Origin: Sinorhizobium numidicum
GTDB lineage: Bacteria > Pseudomonadota > Alphaproteobacteria > Rhizobiales > Rhizobiaceae
NCBI RefSeq assembly: GCF_029892045.1
Contig: NZ_CP120368.1
Location: forward strand, 2,416,001-2,480,000
Direction of reading: 5' to 3'
Length of the DNA: 64,000 nucleotides
Within the stretch, counting starts at the first letter, position 1, and the number at the start of each line of letters is the position of its first letter. The notes under the pieces are model-generated. The model saw only the letters and a list, made by a program, of their open reading frames with translations, was not told the origin of the DNA and searched no databases. This document shows, piece after piece, positions 34,855 to 44,453 of this stretch. Position numbers and translations under genes: made by a program.

Positions 34855-35721
34855 ATGGAACAGGTGATTGCCAACGGGCTTTATGTCGGCGCCCAGTACG
34901 CGTTGATCGCGCTCGGGCTGACGCTGATCTTCGCCCTTATGAACGTGCTCAATTTCGCGCACGGGCAGATGTATGTGCTGGGCGGCTTCGTGACCTACTC
35001 GGTTTACGGCCAGCTCAAGCTGCCCTTCGTCGTCGCGCTGATCTGCTCGGGGGTGACGCTCGCGGTCGTCGGAGCGCTTCTGGAAAAGTTTCTCTTCCGG
35101 CCGGTAATCCGCCGCAGCAAGCGCGAGGAAAGCACGATGCTGCTCGCAGCCGCGACGGCGTTTTTCCTCGATGCGGTCATACTGCTGCTCTTTGGCGAGA
35201 AGCAGCGCGGCGTGCCGAAGATCATCAGCGGCGTCTTCGTTTCCGACCGGGTGATCCTGCCCTACGATCGCATCGTGGTCGGCGTCGTCGCGATCCTGAT
35301 GATCGCCGCCTTCATGCTCTTCATGCAGTACAGCAAGCCCGGTCGCGCCATGCGGGCGCTGGCGCAGGACCGCGTCGCCGCCCAGTTGATGGGCGTCAAG
35401 GTCGAGCGCTATTCGATGATCGGCTTCGCGCTCGGGGCCATGCTTGCCGGTGTCGTCGGCGGGTTGCTCGTCAGCATCACCGGCGTCAATTCCGGCATCG
35501 GCGGACCGATATCGATCAAGGCCTTCCTGATGGTGATGATCGGCGGCGCCGGCGTCGTCGGCGGCGCGATCGCCGGCGGCTTCATTCTCGGCATGATGGA
35601 ATCGGTCGGCCTTACCGTGCTGCGCGAATATGGCGACATAACCTACCTCGTCATCTTCGCATTGCTGATGATCTTCCTGAGCATCCGCCCGCATGGGCTG
35701 ATGGGCAAACCCTGGGGCTGA
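34855..35721 (+). CDS. ABC transporter permease, LivH type
   Basis: A 288-residue inner-membrane permease with about eight hydrophobic segments. It has the LivH-family N-terminus NGLYVGAQYALIALGLTLIFALMNVLNFAHGQMYVLGGF and the cytoplasmic coupling region PGRAMRALAQDRVAAQLMGVKVERY. It should pair with the LivM-type permease four bases downstream. The 126-base gap before it may allow differential expression from the binding protein. Confidence 0.93.
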   Translation: MEQVIANGLYVGAQYALIALGLTLIFALMNVLNFAHGQMYVLGGFVTYSVYGQLKLPFVVALICSGVTLAVVGALLEKFLFRPVIRRSKREESTMLLAAATAFFLDAVILLLFGEKQRGVPKIISGVFVSDRVILPYDRIVVGVVAILMIAAFMLFMQYSKPGRAMRALAQDRVAAQLMGVKVERYSMIGFALGAMLAGVVGGLLVSITGVNSGIGGPISIKAFLMVMIGGAGVVGGAIAGGFILGMMESVGLTVLREYGDITYLVIFALLMIFLSIRPHGLMGKPWG

Positions 35722-35725
35722 TGCG

Positions 35726-36712
35726 ATGCGCAAGTCATCGACCACCGCTATCAAGATCGCCTCGTCAGCCCTTTTTCTCTTGGTGCTGCTCGTGGGTGTC
35801 CCGCTGCTGATCGCCGCTACGGGGCGAAGCGACCTCTATTACACGCTGACATCGGTGGCGCTGCTCAGCATTATCAGCGCCGGCGTGTGGATCACCTTCT
35901 ATATCGGCCGCATCAATATCGGCCAGGGCGCCTATGCCCTGATGGGCGGCTATGTCTCGGCCATCCTGGTCATGAACTACGGCGTGTCGTTTTGGCTGAC
36001 CCTGCCAGTAGCGGGCCTCTTCTGCGCCGCCGCGAGCGTGCTCATCGGCGTGCCGATTCTGCGCCTGCGCGGCGTCTATTTCGCGATGGTCACATTGGTA
36101 CTGACGGAGGTCGCCCGCCTCCTAGCGCTTGCCCTGCCGATCACCAACGGCGCCAGTGGCATTGTCAGCATTCCACTGCCGTCCGGCATCAGCTTCTTCG
36201 GCCTTACACTCATTCCGGATTTTGCGACGCTGGCCAATCCCCGGCTCGCCTTCTACATAGCCTCCGTCCTGCTGATGGCGCTCTGTTTCCTCGGGCTCTA
36301 TCGGCTGGCGCACTCGCGCATCGGGCAGCTCTGCCAATCGCTGCAGCAGAACGAGGAACTCGCCTCATCGATCGGCGTCAACATCGGCTATCTCCGTGTC
36401 ATCGCCTATGCGCTGTCGTCCTTCCTCGGCGGCGTCGGCGGAGCCATGTTCGCCTCGATCTCCCAATCGATTTATCCGTCGAGCTTCACCGTCGCCGACT
36501 CGGTCAATTTCATGCTCAACTGCTTCCTCGGCGGACTCGGCTACGTGCTCGGGCCGATGCTCGGCACTTTCGTGCTCTATTTCGGCTGGGACCTCCTGTT
36601 CCAGACGGGCGAATTCCAGCTTCTGATCTTCTCGACCGTGCTGATCGTGCTGATGCTGATCCTGCCCAATGGCCTCCTGAGCCTGGCACTGCCCCGCAAG
36701 AGGAGCCTTTAG
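35726..36712 (+). CDS. ABC transporter permease, LivM type
   Basis: A 328-residue inner-membrane permease of the LivM type. Hydrophobic segments span most of its length. Signature stretches are FYIGRINIGQGAYALMGGYVSAIL and the coupling helix SRIGQLCQSLQQNEELASSIGVNIGYLRVIAYALSSFLGGVGGAMF. It lies four bases after the LivH-type gene and two bases before the first ATPase gene. Confidence 0.93.
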   Translation: MRKSSTTAIKIASSALFLLVLLVGVPLLIAATGRSDLYYTLTSVALLSIISAGVWITFYIGRINIGQGAYALMGGYVSAILVMNYGVSFWLTLPVAGLFCAAASVLIGVPILRLRGVYFAMVTLVLTEVARLLALALPITNGASGIVSIPLPSGISFFGLTLIPDFATLANPRLAFYIASVLLMALCFLGLYRLAHSRIGQLCQSLQQNEELASSIGVNIGYLRVIAYALSSFLGGVGGAMFASISQSIYPSSFTVADSVNFMLNCFLGGLGYVLGPMLGTFVLYFGWDLLFQTGEFQLLIFSTVLIVLMLILPNGLLSLALPRKRSL

Positions 36713-36714
36713 CG

Positions 36715-37494
36715 ATGCCGGACATCCTGGAAATCGTCGGGCTCACCAAGCGCTTCGGCGGCCTTATCGCGGTCAACGACGTCTCGTTCTCTGTCCGCGA
36801 GCGCGAGATCCTATCGGTGATCGGACCGAACGGCGCGGGCAAGTCGACCTTGTTCAAGCTGATCTCGTCCTTCCTCAGGCCGACCGACGGCGAGGTGCGC
36901 TTCAAGGGAGAGCGCATCTCCGGGCTTGCGCCGCATATCACCGCCCGCAAGGGCGTGGTGCGAACTTTCCAGGAAACGACGATCTTCAAGGATATGACCG
37001 TGCGCGACAATGTCGTGACGGCCCATCACCTGCGCTCGCGCGCCAGCCTCGCCGGTTTCTATTTCGGCAGTGCCGCCGCGCGGAGCGACCTCGACGCTTT
37101 CGGCACGTCGGCGGACGAGATTCTTGCCTTCCTTGGATTGGAGCCGATGCGCGGCGAGGTCGCCAGCACCCTGCCCCACGGCCATCTGCGCGCCCTCGGC
37201 ATTGCGATTGCGCTTGCTACCGATCCTTCCGTCATCCTGCTCGACGAACCTTTCGCCGGGATGAACCGCGACGAAACCCGGCGCGCGGTCGAGATCGTGC
37301 GGAGGCTGCGCGAACGCGGCATCACGGTGCTGCTGGTCGAGCATGACATGCCGGCCGTCATGAACATTTCCGACCGCATCGTCGTGCTCAACTTCGGCCA
37401 GAAGATCGCCGAGGGCATACCGGCGGAAATCCAGCAGAACCCCAAGGTCATCGAAGCCTATCTCGGCGCCGAAGACGAATCGATCGGATTGTAG
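36715..37494 (+). CDS. ABC transporter ATP-binding protein, LivG type
   Basis: A 259-residue ATPase. Walker A is GPNGAGKST (about residues 38-46) and Walker B is VILLDEPFAGM. The signature region is degenerate: STLPHGHLRALGIAIAL has H-G-H-L-R in place of the LSxGxxQ core of many ABC proteins, although LivG proteins often have LSYGxQR. This may be worth checking. It pairs with the LivF-type ATPase three bases downstream. Confidence 0.92.
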   Translation: MPDILEIVGLTKRFGGLIAVNDVSFSVREREILSVIGPNGAGKSTLFKLISSFLRPTDGEVRFKGERISGLAPHITARKGVVRTFQETTIFKDMTVRDNVVTAHHLRSRASLAGFYFGSAAARSDLDAFGTSADEILAFLGLEPMRGEVASTLPHGHLRALGIAIALATDPSVILLDEPFAGMNRDETRRAVEIVRRLRERGITVLLVEHDMPAVMNISDRIVVLNFGQKIAEGIPAEIQQNPKVIEAYLGAEDESIGL

Positions 37495-37497
37495 GCC

Positions 37498-38220
37498 ATG
37501 GAACCACTGCTGAAATTCGAGGGTGTCGAGCTCTACTACGATCATGTTTACGCCCTGAAGGGCGTCTCGATCGAAGTCCATGAAGGCGAGACCGTCGCGC
37601 TGATCGGCGCCAACGGGGCGGGCAAGTCGTCGATTCTCCGCGCCATCACCGGCCTTAAAAAGATCCGCAGCGGCGAGATTCGCTACCGCGGCAAGCGTAT
37701 CGACGGCATTGGCGCGGACGAGATCGTCCGCATGGGCATCTCGATGGTGCCCGAGGCGCGCCGCGTCTTCCCCTTCATGACCGTTCGCGACAACCTGCTG
37801 ATGGGCGCCTTCACCCGCAGCGACAAGGTCGAAGTCCAGCAAAGCATGGACATGGTGCTGACCCGCTTCCCGCGTCTCAAGGAGCGTTATTCCCAGCAGG
37901 CCGGGACGATGAGCGGCGGCGAGCAACAGATGCTCGTGATCGGCCGGGCGCTGATGGCGCGGCCCCGCCTGCTGCTGCTCGATGAACCGTCGCTCGGGAT
38001 CGCCCCGAAGCTGGTGCAGGATATCGCCCGCTCGATCGTGGCGATCAATCGCGACGAAAAGGTCAGCGTCCTACTTGTCGAGCAGAACTCACGCATGGCG
38101 CTGCGCATCTCTAAGCGGGCCTATGCGCTGACCACCGGCGTGGTGGCGCTCAGCGGCAATTCGTCGGAGCTGCTGACCGACGAACGGGTCAGGCATCTCT
38201 ATCTCGGCGGAGAATTCTAG
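37498..38220 (+). CDS. ABC transporter ATP-binding protein, LivF type
   Basis: A 240-residue ATPase with Walker A GANGAGKSS (about 38-46), the signature MSGGEQQMLVIGRALM, and Walker B LLLLDEPSLGIAPKLV. All nucleotide-binding motifs are intact, so it is the better-conserved of the two ATPases. It precedes the hydantoin racemase by 10 bases. Confidence 0.93.
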   Translation: MEPLLKFEGVELYYDHVYALKGVSIEVHEGETVALIGANGAGKSSILRAITGLKKIRSGEIRYRGKRIDGIGADEIVRMGISMVPEARRVFPFMTVRDNLLMGAFTRSDKVEVQQSMDMVLTRFPRLKERYSQQAGTMSGGEQQMLVIGRALMARPRLLLLDEPSLGIAPKLVQDIARSIVAINRDEKVSVLLVEQNSRMALRISKRAYALTTGVVALSGNSSELLTDERVRHLYLGGEF

Positions 38221-38230
38221 GCGGGCTCAC

Positions 38231-38986
38231 ATGCGCATACTCGTCATAAACCCGAACACGACGGCTTCGATGACCGGCAAGATCGGCACGGCCGCGCAGA
38301 TCGCGGCGTCGCCGGCGACGCAAATCGTGGCGGTCAATCCGCAGGACGGACCGCCGAGCATCGAGGGGTATTTCGACGAGGTCTTCGTCGTGCCGGGAAT
38401 CATCGCGGAAATGGCAAAGGCGGGCGCGGTGGATGCCTATGTGATCGCCTGTTTCGACGACACGGGCCTCGACGCGGCTCGCTGCGCCGCGGAGGCGCCG
38501 GTGATCGGCATCGGCGAAGCCGCCTTCCATCTCGCCACTCTCGTCGCCGGCAAATTCAGCGTCGTCACGACCCTTGCGCGCTCAGTACCGGCAATCGAGC
38601 ACAATCTCGTAAAATACGGCCTCGCCTCCCGCTGCGCCAAGGTTCGCGCCTCCGATGTCGCCGTGCTCGACCTCGAATTGCCGGGCTCCGACGCCCGCAG
38701 CAAAGTTTCCGCCGAAATCGCCCGCGCGATTACCGAGGACAAGGCGGAAGCGATCGTGCTCGGCTGCGCGGGCATGGCCGATCTCGCCCACGCGCTCTCG
38801 CTCGAGCATGGCGTGCCGGTACTCGATGGTGTCGCCTGCGCGGTCCGGCTTGCGGAAACGGTTGCGGCGCTCGGCCTTAAAACATCGAAGGTCGGCGGCT
38901 ATGCCGCGCCGCTTGCTAAGCGATTTGCCGGATATTACGCGCCCTGGTCTCCGCCGATCGGCACGGGCATGCCGCGCACTCCCTAG
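38231..38986 (+). CDS. hyuA: Hydantoin racemase (Asp/Glu racemase superfamily)
   Basis: A 251-residue cofactor-independent racemase. The two catalytic cysteines are Cys74 (VIACFDDTG) and Cys179 (VLGCAGM), 105 residues apart as in characterised hydantoin racemases. The N-terminal motif is ILVINPNT. It interconverts D- and L-5-substituted hydantoins so that a stereospecific hydantoinase can use both. No hydantoinase or carbamoylase gene is in this cluster. It is co-directional with the Liv-type transporter and with the FCD regulator. Confidence 0.9.
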   Translation: MRILVINPNTTASMTGKIGTAAQIAASPATQIVAVNPQDGPPSIEGYFDEVFVVPGIIAEMAKAGAVDAYVIACFDDTGLDAARCAAEAPVIGIGEAAFHLATLVAGKFSVVTTLARSVPAIEHNLVKYGLASRCAKVRASDVAVLDLELPGSDARSKVSAEIARAITEDKAEAIVLGCAGMADLAHALSLEHGVPVLDGVACAVRLAETVAALGLKTSKVGGYAAPLAKRFAGYYAPWSPPIGTGMPRTP

Positions 38987-39109
38987 CGCGCGCACCGGAT
39001 GGCGGGGCGGATTGACCGGAGGGCGCCGCCTATGAGAATTCATGGGCTTCGAACAGGCCCCGGAGCGTTTCGGCAAGCGGGCACGGCAAGGGCGAGCGCG
39101 CCGGAAACG

Positions 39110-39820
39110 ATGAACATGTTGACGACACTTAGGCCTGACAACGATAGCAAAAAGCCGGCGGCGCGGTGGTCGCCGATCTATCATGGGTTGAGGGACGCGA
39201 TCGTCAGCCACCGCCTGACACCGGGTACGAAACTGCCGGAGGATGAGCTCGCGTCGATCTACGCGGTGAGCCGCACGGTCATCCGTGCCGCGCTCCAGGC
39301 GCTCTCTCACGATTGGCTCGTGCGGCTCGAGCCCAACCGCGGCGCCTTCGTTGCACAACCGTCGACGAAGGAGGCGCGCGAGGTCTTCGAAGCTCGCGCC
39401 CTGATCGAGCCGAGGGTTGCAGCCCTTGCCGCCAAGGTCGCAAAGCCCGAGGACCTGACGCTGCTGCGCGGCCATCTCGAAAGGGAGCACGAGGCGCTCC
39501 ACGCCGGCCGCGACAGCGATGCGATCATGCTCTCCGCCATGTTCCATGTGGGTATCGCCGAAATCGCCGATCAAGCGGTGCTGACCGGCTTCGTCCGCGA
39601 TCTCGTCTCTCACTCATCGCTGATCATCGCGCTCTATTGGAGGCGGCGCGACACCACCTGTGAAAGTCACGCGCACCACGCTTTGGTCGATGCCATCGAG
39701 ACTGGCGATCCGGACAAGGCAGCGCAACTGATGAAGGATCACCTGGCCGATCTGCTATCGGGCCTCGACCTCAACCGCACGGAAAGAAGGCTGGAAAACC
39801 TCGCGGACATCCTGCGCTGA
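39110..39820 (+). CDS. GntR-family transcriptional regulator, FCD subgroup
   Basis: A 236-residue regulator. The winged helix-turn-helix is at about residues 20-85 (YHGLRDAIVSHRLTPGTKLPEDELASIYAVSRTVIRAALQAL). A C-terminal all-helical FCD ligand domain follows, with the metal-binding pattern of Asp/His residues (MFHVGIAE, HAHHALVDAI). The start at 39110 is chosen for its nearness to the DNA-binding domain; longer in-frame starts exist. It probably represses the upstream transport-racemase genes through the palindrome at 33422-33437. Confidence 0.9.
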   Translation: MNMLTTLRPDNDSKKPAARWSPIYHGLRDAIVSHRLTPGTKLPEDELASIYAVSRTVIRAALQALSHDWLVRLEPNRGAFVAQPSTKEAREVFEARALIEPRVAALAAKVAKPEDLTLLRGHLEREHEALHAGRDSDAIMLSAMFHVGIAEIADQAVLTGFVRDLVSHSSLIIALYWRRRDTTCESHAHHALVDAIETGDPDKAAQLMKDHLADLLSGLDLNRTERRLENLADILR

Positions 39821-39844
39821 TATTGCGATGCTTCGGTCGCCTCT

Positions 39845-42800
39845 TCAGATTTCGAGCGCGGCCGCCGCGTCCATTTCCTCGTGCAGCTTGCGTTCCTCGT
39901 CCGCATGCGGCTTGGTGAAGCGGGCGATGACGAGATAGGCGACCGGCGTCAGATAGAGCGTCACGATCACCGCGAGCCCTAACCCGCCGACGAGCACCCA
40001 GCCGAGCGCGATGCGCGCTTCCGCCCCGGCGCCGCTTGCGAGCACCAGCGGCAAGGCGCCAACGACGGTGGCGATCATCGTCATCATGACCGGCCGCAAC
40101 CGGATATTGGCGGCATTTTCGATGGCGCTGCGCACATCCTGGCCGCGGTCGCGCAACTGATTGGCGAATTCGACGATCAGGATGCCGTTCTTCGCCATGA
40201 TGCCGACCAGCATCACGAGGCCGATCTGGCTGTAGATGTTCAGCGTATTGCCGGTGACAATCATCGCGAAGACGGCGCAGGCGAGGCCGAGCGGCACGGT
40301 CGACATGATGATCAGGCCGCTGATGAAGCTTTCGAACTGCGCCGCAAGCACCAGGAAGATGATCACGATCGCGAAGCCGAAGGTGACGAAGAGGCCGCTC
40401 GCGTTCTCGTCAAGCGTCGCCGCTTCCGCCAGCGGCATCACGCGCGAGCCCGGCGGCAGCAGCGGCTCCGCCATCTCCTCCACCATCGACAGCGCCTCGC
40501 CAAGTGCCAGATCCGATTTCAGGCCGGCCGAGAGCGAGACGGCACGGAGCTGCGATTCGCGCGAAAGCTGCGGCGCCACGGCCTTTTCCTCGATCGTGGC
40601 TATGGAGGACATCGGCACGATCCGGCCGTCGCCCGCCTTGACGAAGATGTTCTGCAGGTCGGTCGGGTCGTTGAGCGGGGCCGTCGAGGAGAGCAGCTTG
40701 ACCGGATAGGCCTCGCCCTCCACGAAGATATCGACGACGCTGCTGCCATCGAGCATCGCCTGAAGCGCCCAGGAGAGACCGCTGATATCGACGCCGAGAT
40801 CCGAAGCCCGCTCGCGGTCGATCGTCACAGACAATTGCGCCTGGTTGGCCTCATAGTTCAGCCGCACGTTTTCGAAGCGGCCGGTGTCTTCGATCGCACG
40901 CAAGAGCTTTGCCGCCGCGTCGCCGAGCTTCGTATAATCGTTGCCGACGAGCGCGACCTGCAGACCACTGCCGGCGCCACGAATACCAAGGCTGTTCGAC
41001 TGGATAGTGAAAGCACGGACGGAGGGGACAGCCGCCGTCACCTTGTTGATGTCGGCGACGACCTGGCTCTGGCTGCGCTCGCGCTGCTCCCATGGCGCGA
41101 GCGTCAGCACCATGAAGCCGCTGTTGGCCGAGCCGCCCTGGCCGGAAATGGAAAAGACGTTGCTGATCTCGCCGGCTTTCACCAGCGGTTGCAGCCCCTC
41201 CTCGATCCGGCGCATCTGCGCCTGCGTATATTCGAGCGAGACGCCCTGCGGCGCGTTGATCCTGAGCATCACCTGCGACCGGTCCTCATTCGGCGTCAGC
41301 TCGGATTTCAGCGTCAGGAATGCCCCCGCACCCGCCGCGGTAAAGAAGGCGGCAACCACGAAGACGATGAGCGGCGCGTTGAGGCAGGCGCGAAGCGTCG
41401 TGCGATAGAAGGCGGAGGCCCGCGCACCGAAGCGCCGCATCACGCCCTGATGGGCGTGGGCTTCCGTCGTCAGCAGCCGCGAGGCGAGCATCGGGCAGAG
41501 TGTCAGCGACACGAAGGACGAGAGCAGAATCGAGAACGCGAGCACAAAGCCGAATTCGCGGAAAAGCCCGCCCGTCTGCCCCGGCAGGAACGAGAGCGGC
41601 ACGAAGACGGCGGCAAGCGTCGCCGTCGTCGCCAGAACCGCGAAGAAAACCTCGAGCGTACCGTGCACGGCGGCAGCCCGCGGCCCGAGCCCCTCCGCAC
41701 GGCGGCGCACGATGTTTTCCAGCACCACGATGGCGTCGTCCACCACGAGGCCGGTCGCAAGCACGATCGCGAGCAACGTCAGAATGTTGATCGAGAAGCC
41801 GGCGAGATAGATCGCCGCCACCGTCCCGATCAGCGAGATCGGCATCGTGATCGTCGGAATGAGGGTCGCCCGCCAATCGAGCAGGAAGAGATAGATGACG
41901 AATGTGACGATGAAGACGGCGACGCCGAGCGCGATCTCCACCTCGTGGATCGCGCCGTTGATGAAAACCGCATCGTCGCTGGTGATCTTGAGTTCGGTTC
42001 CCGGCGGCAGGATGTCCGAGGAGATCGTGTCGATCACCTTGCGCACGCCCTCGGAAATATCGACGGTGTTGGATTGGGCCTGGCGGATGATGCCGAGGCC
42101 AATGCCCTGACGGCCGTTCGAGCGCAGCGCCGACGTACCGGTATCCGGACCGAGCGTCACGGTCGCAATATCGCGAAGCCGCACATTGTTGCCGAGAATG
42201 AGATTTTCGAACTGCTCGGGCGTCTGCAGGTCTGCCGTCGCCCGAACCGAAATGTCCTGGCTGGCGCTCGTCAGCGAACCCGCTGGCACGTCGTAGGAAG
42301 CATTGGCGAGTGCCTCGCGAAGATTGGCGGCCGTGAGGCCGCGCCCGGCGAGCTTCGCCTGGTTCACGTCGATGCGGAAGATCTTCTCCTGGTCGCCGTA
42401 GACACTCACGTCGGCAACGCCTTCGACCGCCGCCAGTCGATCGCTGATCTCGTTTTCAACGAGCAGCGTCATGTCTTCCATCGTCATCGTGTCGGAGGTG
42501 AGCGCCAGGCGCATGATCGGTTGGCTATCGGAATCCGCCTTCACGATTCGCGGCTCGTCGGCATCCTCCGGCAGTTGCCCGGCGACCCGGCCCAACGCGT
42601 CACGGATATCGTTCGCCGCCTGGCCGATATCGGTCGCGTCAGAGAATTCGAGCGTCACGCGGCTGCGCTCGAAGGAGGAGGACGAGGAAATAGCCTTCAT
42701 CCCCTGAACACGCGAGACGGCACCCTCGATCACCGAGGTGACCTCACGGTCGATCGTTTCAGGTGAAGCGCCGTCGAATTGCGTCGTCACCGAAATGACA

Positions 42801-42979
42801 GGCTGGTCGACCTGCGGCAATTCGCGGATTTCGACGCCGTTCCAGGCGGCGAGCCCGGCAACCACGATGAGCGTGTTGACCACCAGAGCGAAGATCGGCC
42901 GGCGAATGAACAGCGCGGTGAACCCGGTCTTTCCGCCCTGCCCTCCACTTGGGTGATGCCCCCCCATGCCGATATTCAT
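39845..42979 (-). CDS. RND-family efflux transporter, AcrB/HAE1 type
   Basis: A 1044-residue inner-membrane proton/drug antiporter with twelve membrane segments and two large periplasmic loops. The proton-relay aspartates appear in GLVVDDAIVVLENI (about residues 410-423). The N-terminus MNIGMGGHHPSGGQGG is an unusual Gly/His-rich extension before FIRRPIFALVVNTLIVVAGL. It overlaps the membrane fusion gene by four bases. No TolC-like gene is adjacent, so an unlinked outer-membrane channel would be used. The substrate is unknown. Confidence 0.95.
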   Translation of the reverse strand: MNIGMGGHHPSGGQGGKTGFTALFIRRPIFALVVNTLIVVAGLAAWNGVEIRELPQVDQPVISVTTQFDGASPETIDREVTSVIEGAVSRVQGMKAISSSSSFERSRVTLEFSDATDIGQAANDIRDALGRVAGQLPEDADEPRIVKADSDSQPIMRLALTSDTMTMEDMTLLVENEISDRLAAVEGVADVSVYGDQEKIFRIDVNQAKLAGRGLTAANLREALANASYDVPAGSLTSASQDISVRATADLQTPEQFENLILGNNVRLRDIATVTLGPDTGTSALRSNGRQGIGLGIIRQAQSNTVDISEGVRKVIDTISSDILPPGTELKITSDDAVFINGAIHEVEIALGVAVFIVTFVIYLFLLDWRATLIPTITMPISLIGTVAAIYLAGFSINILTLLAIVLATGLVVDDAIVVLENIVRRRAEGLGPRAAAVHGTLEVFFAVLATTATLAAVFVPLSFLPGQTGGLFREFGFVLAFSILLSSFVSLTLCPMLASRLLTTEAHAHQGVMRRFGARASAFYRTTLRACLNAPLIVFVVAAFFTAAGAGAFLTLKSELTPNEDRSQVMLRINAPQGVSLEYTQAQMRRIEEGLQPLVKAGEISNVFSISGQGGSANSGFMVLTLAPWEQRERSQSQVVADINKVTAAVPSVRAFTIQSNSLGIRGAGSGLQVALVGNDYTKLGDAAAKLLRAIEDTGRFENVRLNYEANQAQLSVTIDRERASDLGVDISGLSWALQAMLDGSSVVDIFVEGEAYPVKLLSSTAPLNDPTDLQNIFVKAGDGRIVPMSSIATIEEKAVAPQLSRESQLRAVSLSAGLKSDLALGEALSMVEEMAEPLLPPGSRVMPLAEAATLDENASGLFVTFGFAIVIIFLVLAAQFESFISGLIIMSTVPLGLACAVFAMIVTGNTLNIYSQIGLVMLVGIMAKNGILIVEFANQLRDRGQDVRSAIENAANIRLRPVMMTMIATVVGALPLVLASGAGAEARIALGWVLVGGLGLAVIVTLYLTPVAYLVIARFTKPHADEERKLHEEMDAAAALEI

Positions 42980-44160
42980 TGCGCGTCCCCCGCCACCTTC
43001 TGCTCAGGGTCGGTCCGCGTTTCACCGGCGACGCGCACCGCGCCGCCGTCACGCAACCGCTGCACGCCCTCCGTCACGACATTATCGCCTTCGGCGAGTT
43101 CCGCATCGACAAGAACCTTGTCGGGGTTGCGCTGGATGATCTTGATCGGCACGCGCTCGCTCTTGTCGCCCTTGACTCGCCAGATATAGGACCCCTCGGA
43201 ACTCCATTGGACCGCGAGCGGATCGACGGTCGGATAGCGGTCGCCGTCGAAGGTCATGGTGACGGAGAAGGACATGCCGGCGCGCAGCATGTCGTCCGGG
43301 TTTTCGAGCCGCGCACGGACCCGAAGCGTACGGCTCGCCTGGTCCAGACGGTTGTCGATCGCATGGATGACACCGTCAAGCTGGCCGCCGGGCTGCGCGA
43401 TCGCGCTCGCCGTCACCGGCTGGCCGACGAAAATCTTGCTGGCAAAGCGTTCCGGCACCCAGAAATCGACGAGAATCTCCGAGCGGTCGTCAACGACGGC
43501 AATCGGCGTCGACGTGGTGACGTAATCGCCGACATTGACAGTGATGATGCCGACGATGCCCTTCGATGGTGCGATGATGTTACGCCGCTTGAGATCGAGC
43601 TCGGCGGCCCTCAGCGCCAGCTCGGCCGCCTGCAATGCGATCTCGGCATCGCGCACTTCGACCGCCGTCACCGCGCGCGCCGTGCTGAGATTGCGGTAGC
43701 GCTCGACCTTTTCCCGAGCGCTGTCGCGTGTCAGCTTGGCCTGCTGCGCCACGACCTTCTGATCCTCGCTGTCGAGCCGTGCGATCACTTGGCCTTCGGC
43801 GATCTTGTCGCCGGACTTGACGAGGATCTCGGTGAGGTTGCCGGTTGCCGCAGGTGTCACGGTTACGGAATGGATCGCCTCGCCGTTGCCGATGGCGTTG
43901 AGCCTGTCGTTGACGACGGCGCTCGCGGAGGGCTTGACGACAACCAGCGTCGCACCGCCAAAACCGCCTCCACTGCCGCCGTTGCGCTGTCTGCCCCCCT
44001 CTCCCTCGCCGCTCTGTGGCTTGGACAATGCATCGATCAGGGGGTGCGAGACCCCGATCGCCGCCAGCGTTTCGCCCGCTCCCGGCGCAAAGCGCACCCA
44101 GGCGGCGGCCCCCACGGCGAGGACAACGACGCTGACCGCCAGCTGCTTCCAAAGGCGCAT
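42976..44160 (-). CDS. RND efflux membrane fusion (periplasmic adaptor) protein
   Basis: A 394-residue adaptor with an N-terminal anchor (about 7-25), a biotinyl-lipoyl-like part (GNLTEILVKSGDKIAEGQVIARLDSEDQK), an alpha-helical hairpin (about 170-215) and a beta-barrel domain. It is upstream of and overlaps the RND transporter, forming a two-gene operon. The 293-base region before it (44161-44453) holds its promoter and that of the divergent cyclase gene, and nothing else I recognise. Confidence 0.94.
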   Translation of the reverse strand: MRLWKQLAVSVVVLAVGAAAWVRFAPGAGETLAAIGVSHPLIDALSKPQSGEGEGGRQRNGGSGGGFGGATLVVVKPSASAVVNDRLNAIGNGEAIHSVTVTPAATGNLTEILVKSGDKIAEGQVIARLDSEDQKVVAQQAKLTRDSAREKVERYRNLSTARAVTAVEVRDAEIALQAAELALRAAELDLKRRNIIAPSKGIVGIITVNVGDYVTTSTPIAVVDDRSEILVDFWVPERFASKIFVGQPVTASAIAQPGGQLDGVIHAIDNRLDQASRTLRVRARLENPDDMLRAGMSFSVTMTFDGDRYPTVDPLAVQWSSEGSYIWRVKGDKSERVPIKIIQRNPDKVLVDAELAEGDNVVTEGVQRLRDGGAVRVAGETRTDPEQKVAGDAQ

Positions 44161-44453
44161 TCATGTCTCCAAATAAAAAAAGCGCTCCAGCGCGGCGTCT
44201 GCCGGCGGAACGTTCCGATTTGCCCTGAGTATCGTTAGTTGCGCGCGTTCGGGCAATCTCGGAATGCCATCATTACGCAATTGTAATAAAAGCGAATTTG
44301 TTGGCGGCATGATGGCGCCTGTGATCGACTCCGAATTCCATGGTTTCAGCAGAGAAGCGATGTTTACAGGGTTCCCGGCTCGTCTATTCTGCTTTCCCTC
44401 TGGCCAGCATTTCCGAACGGTTCCGACATTGAACTCATATAAGGAGAAGCACA

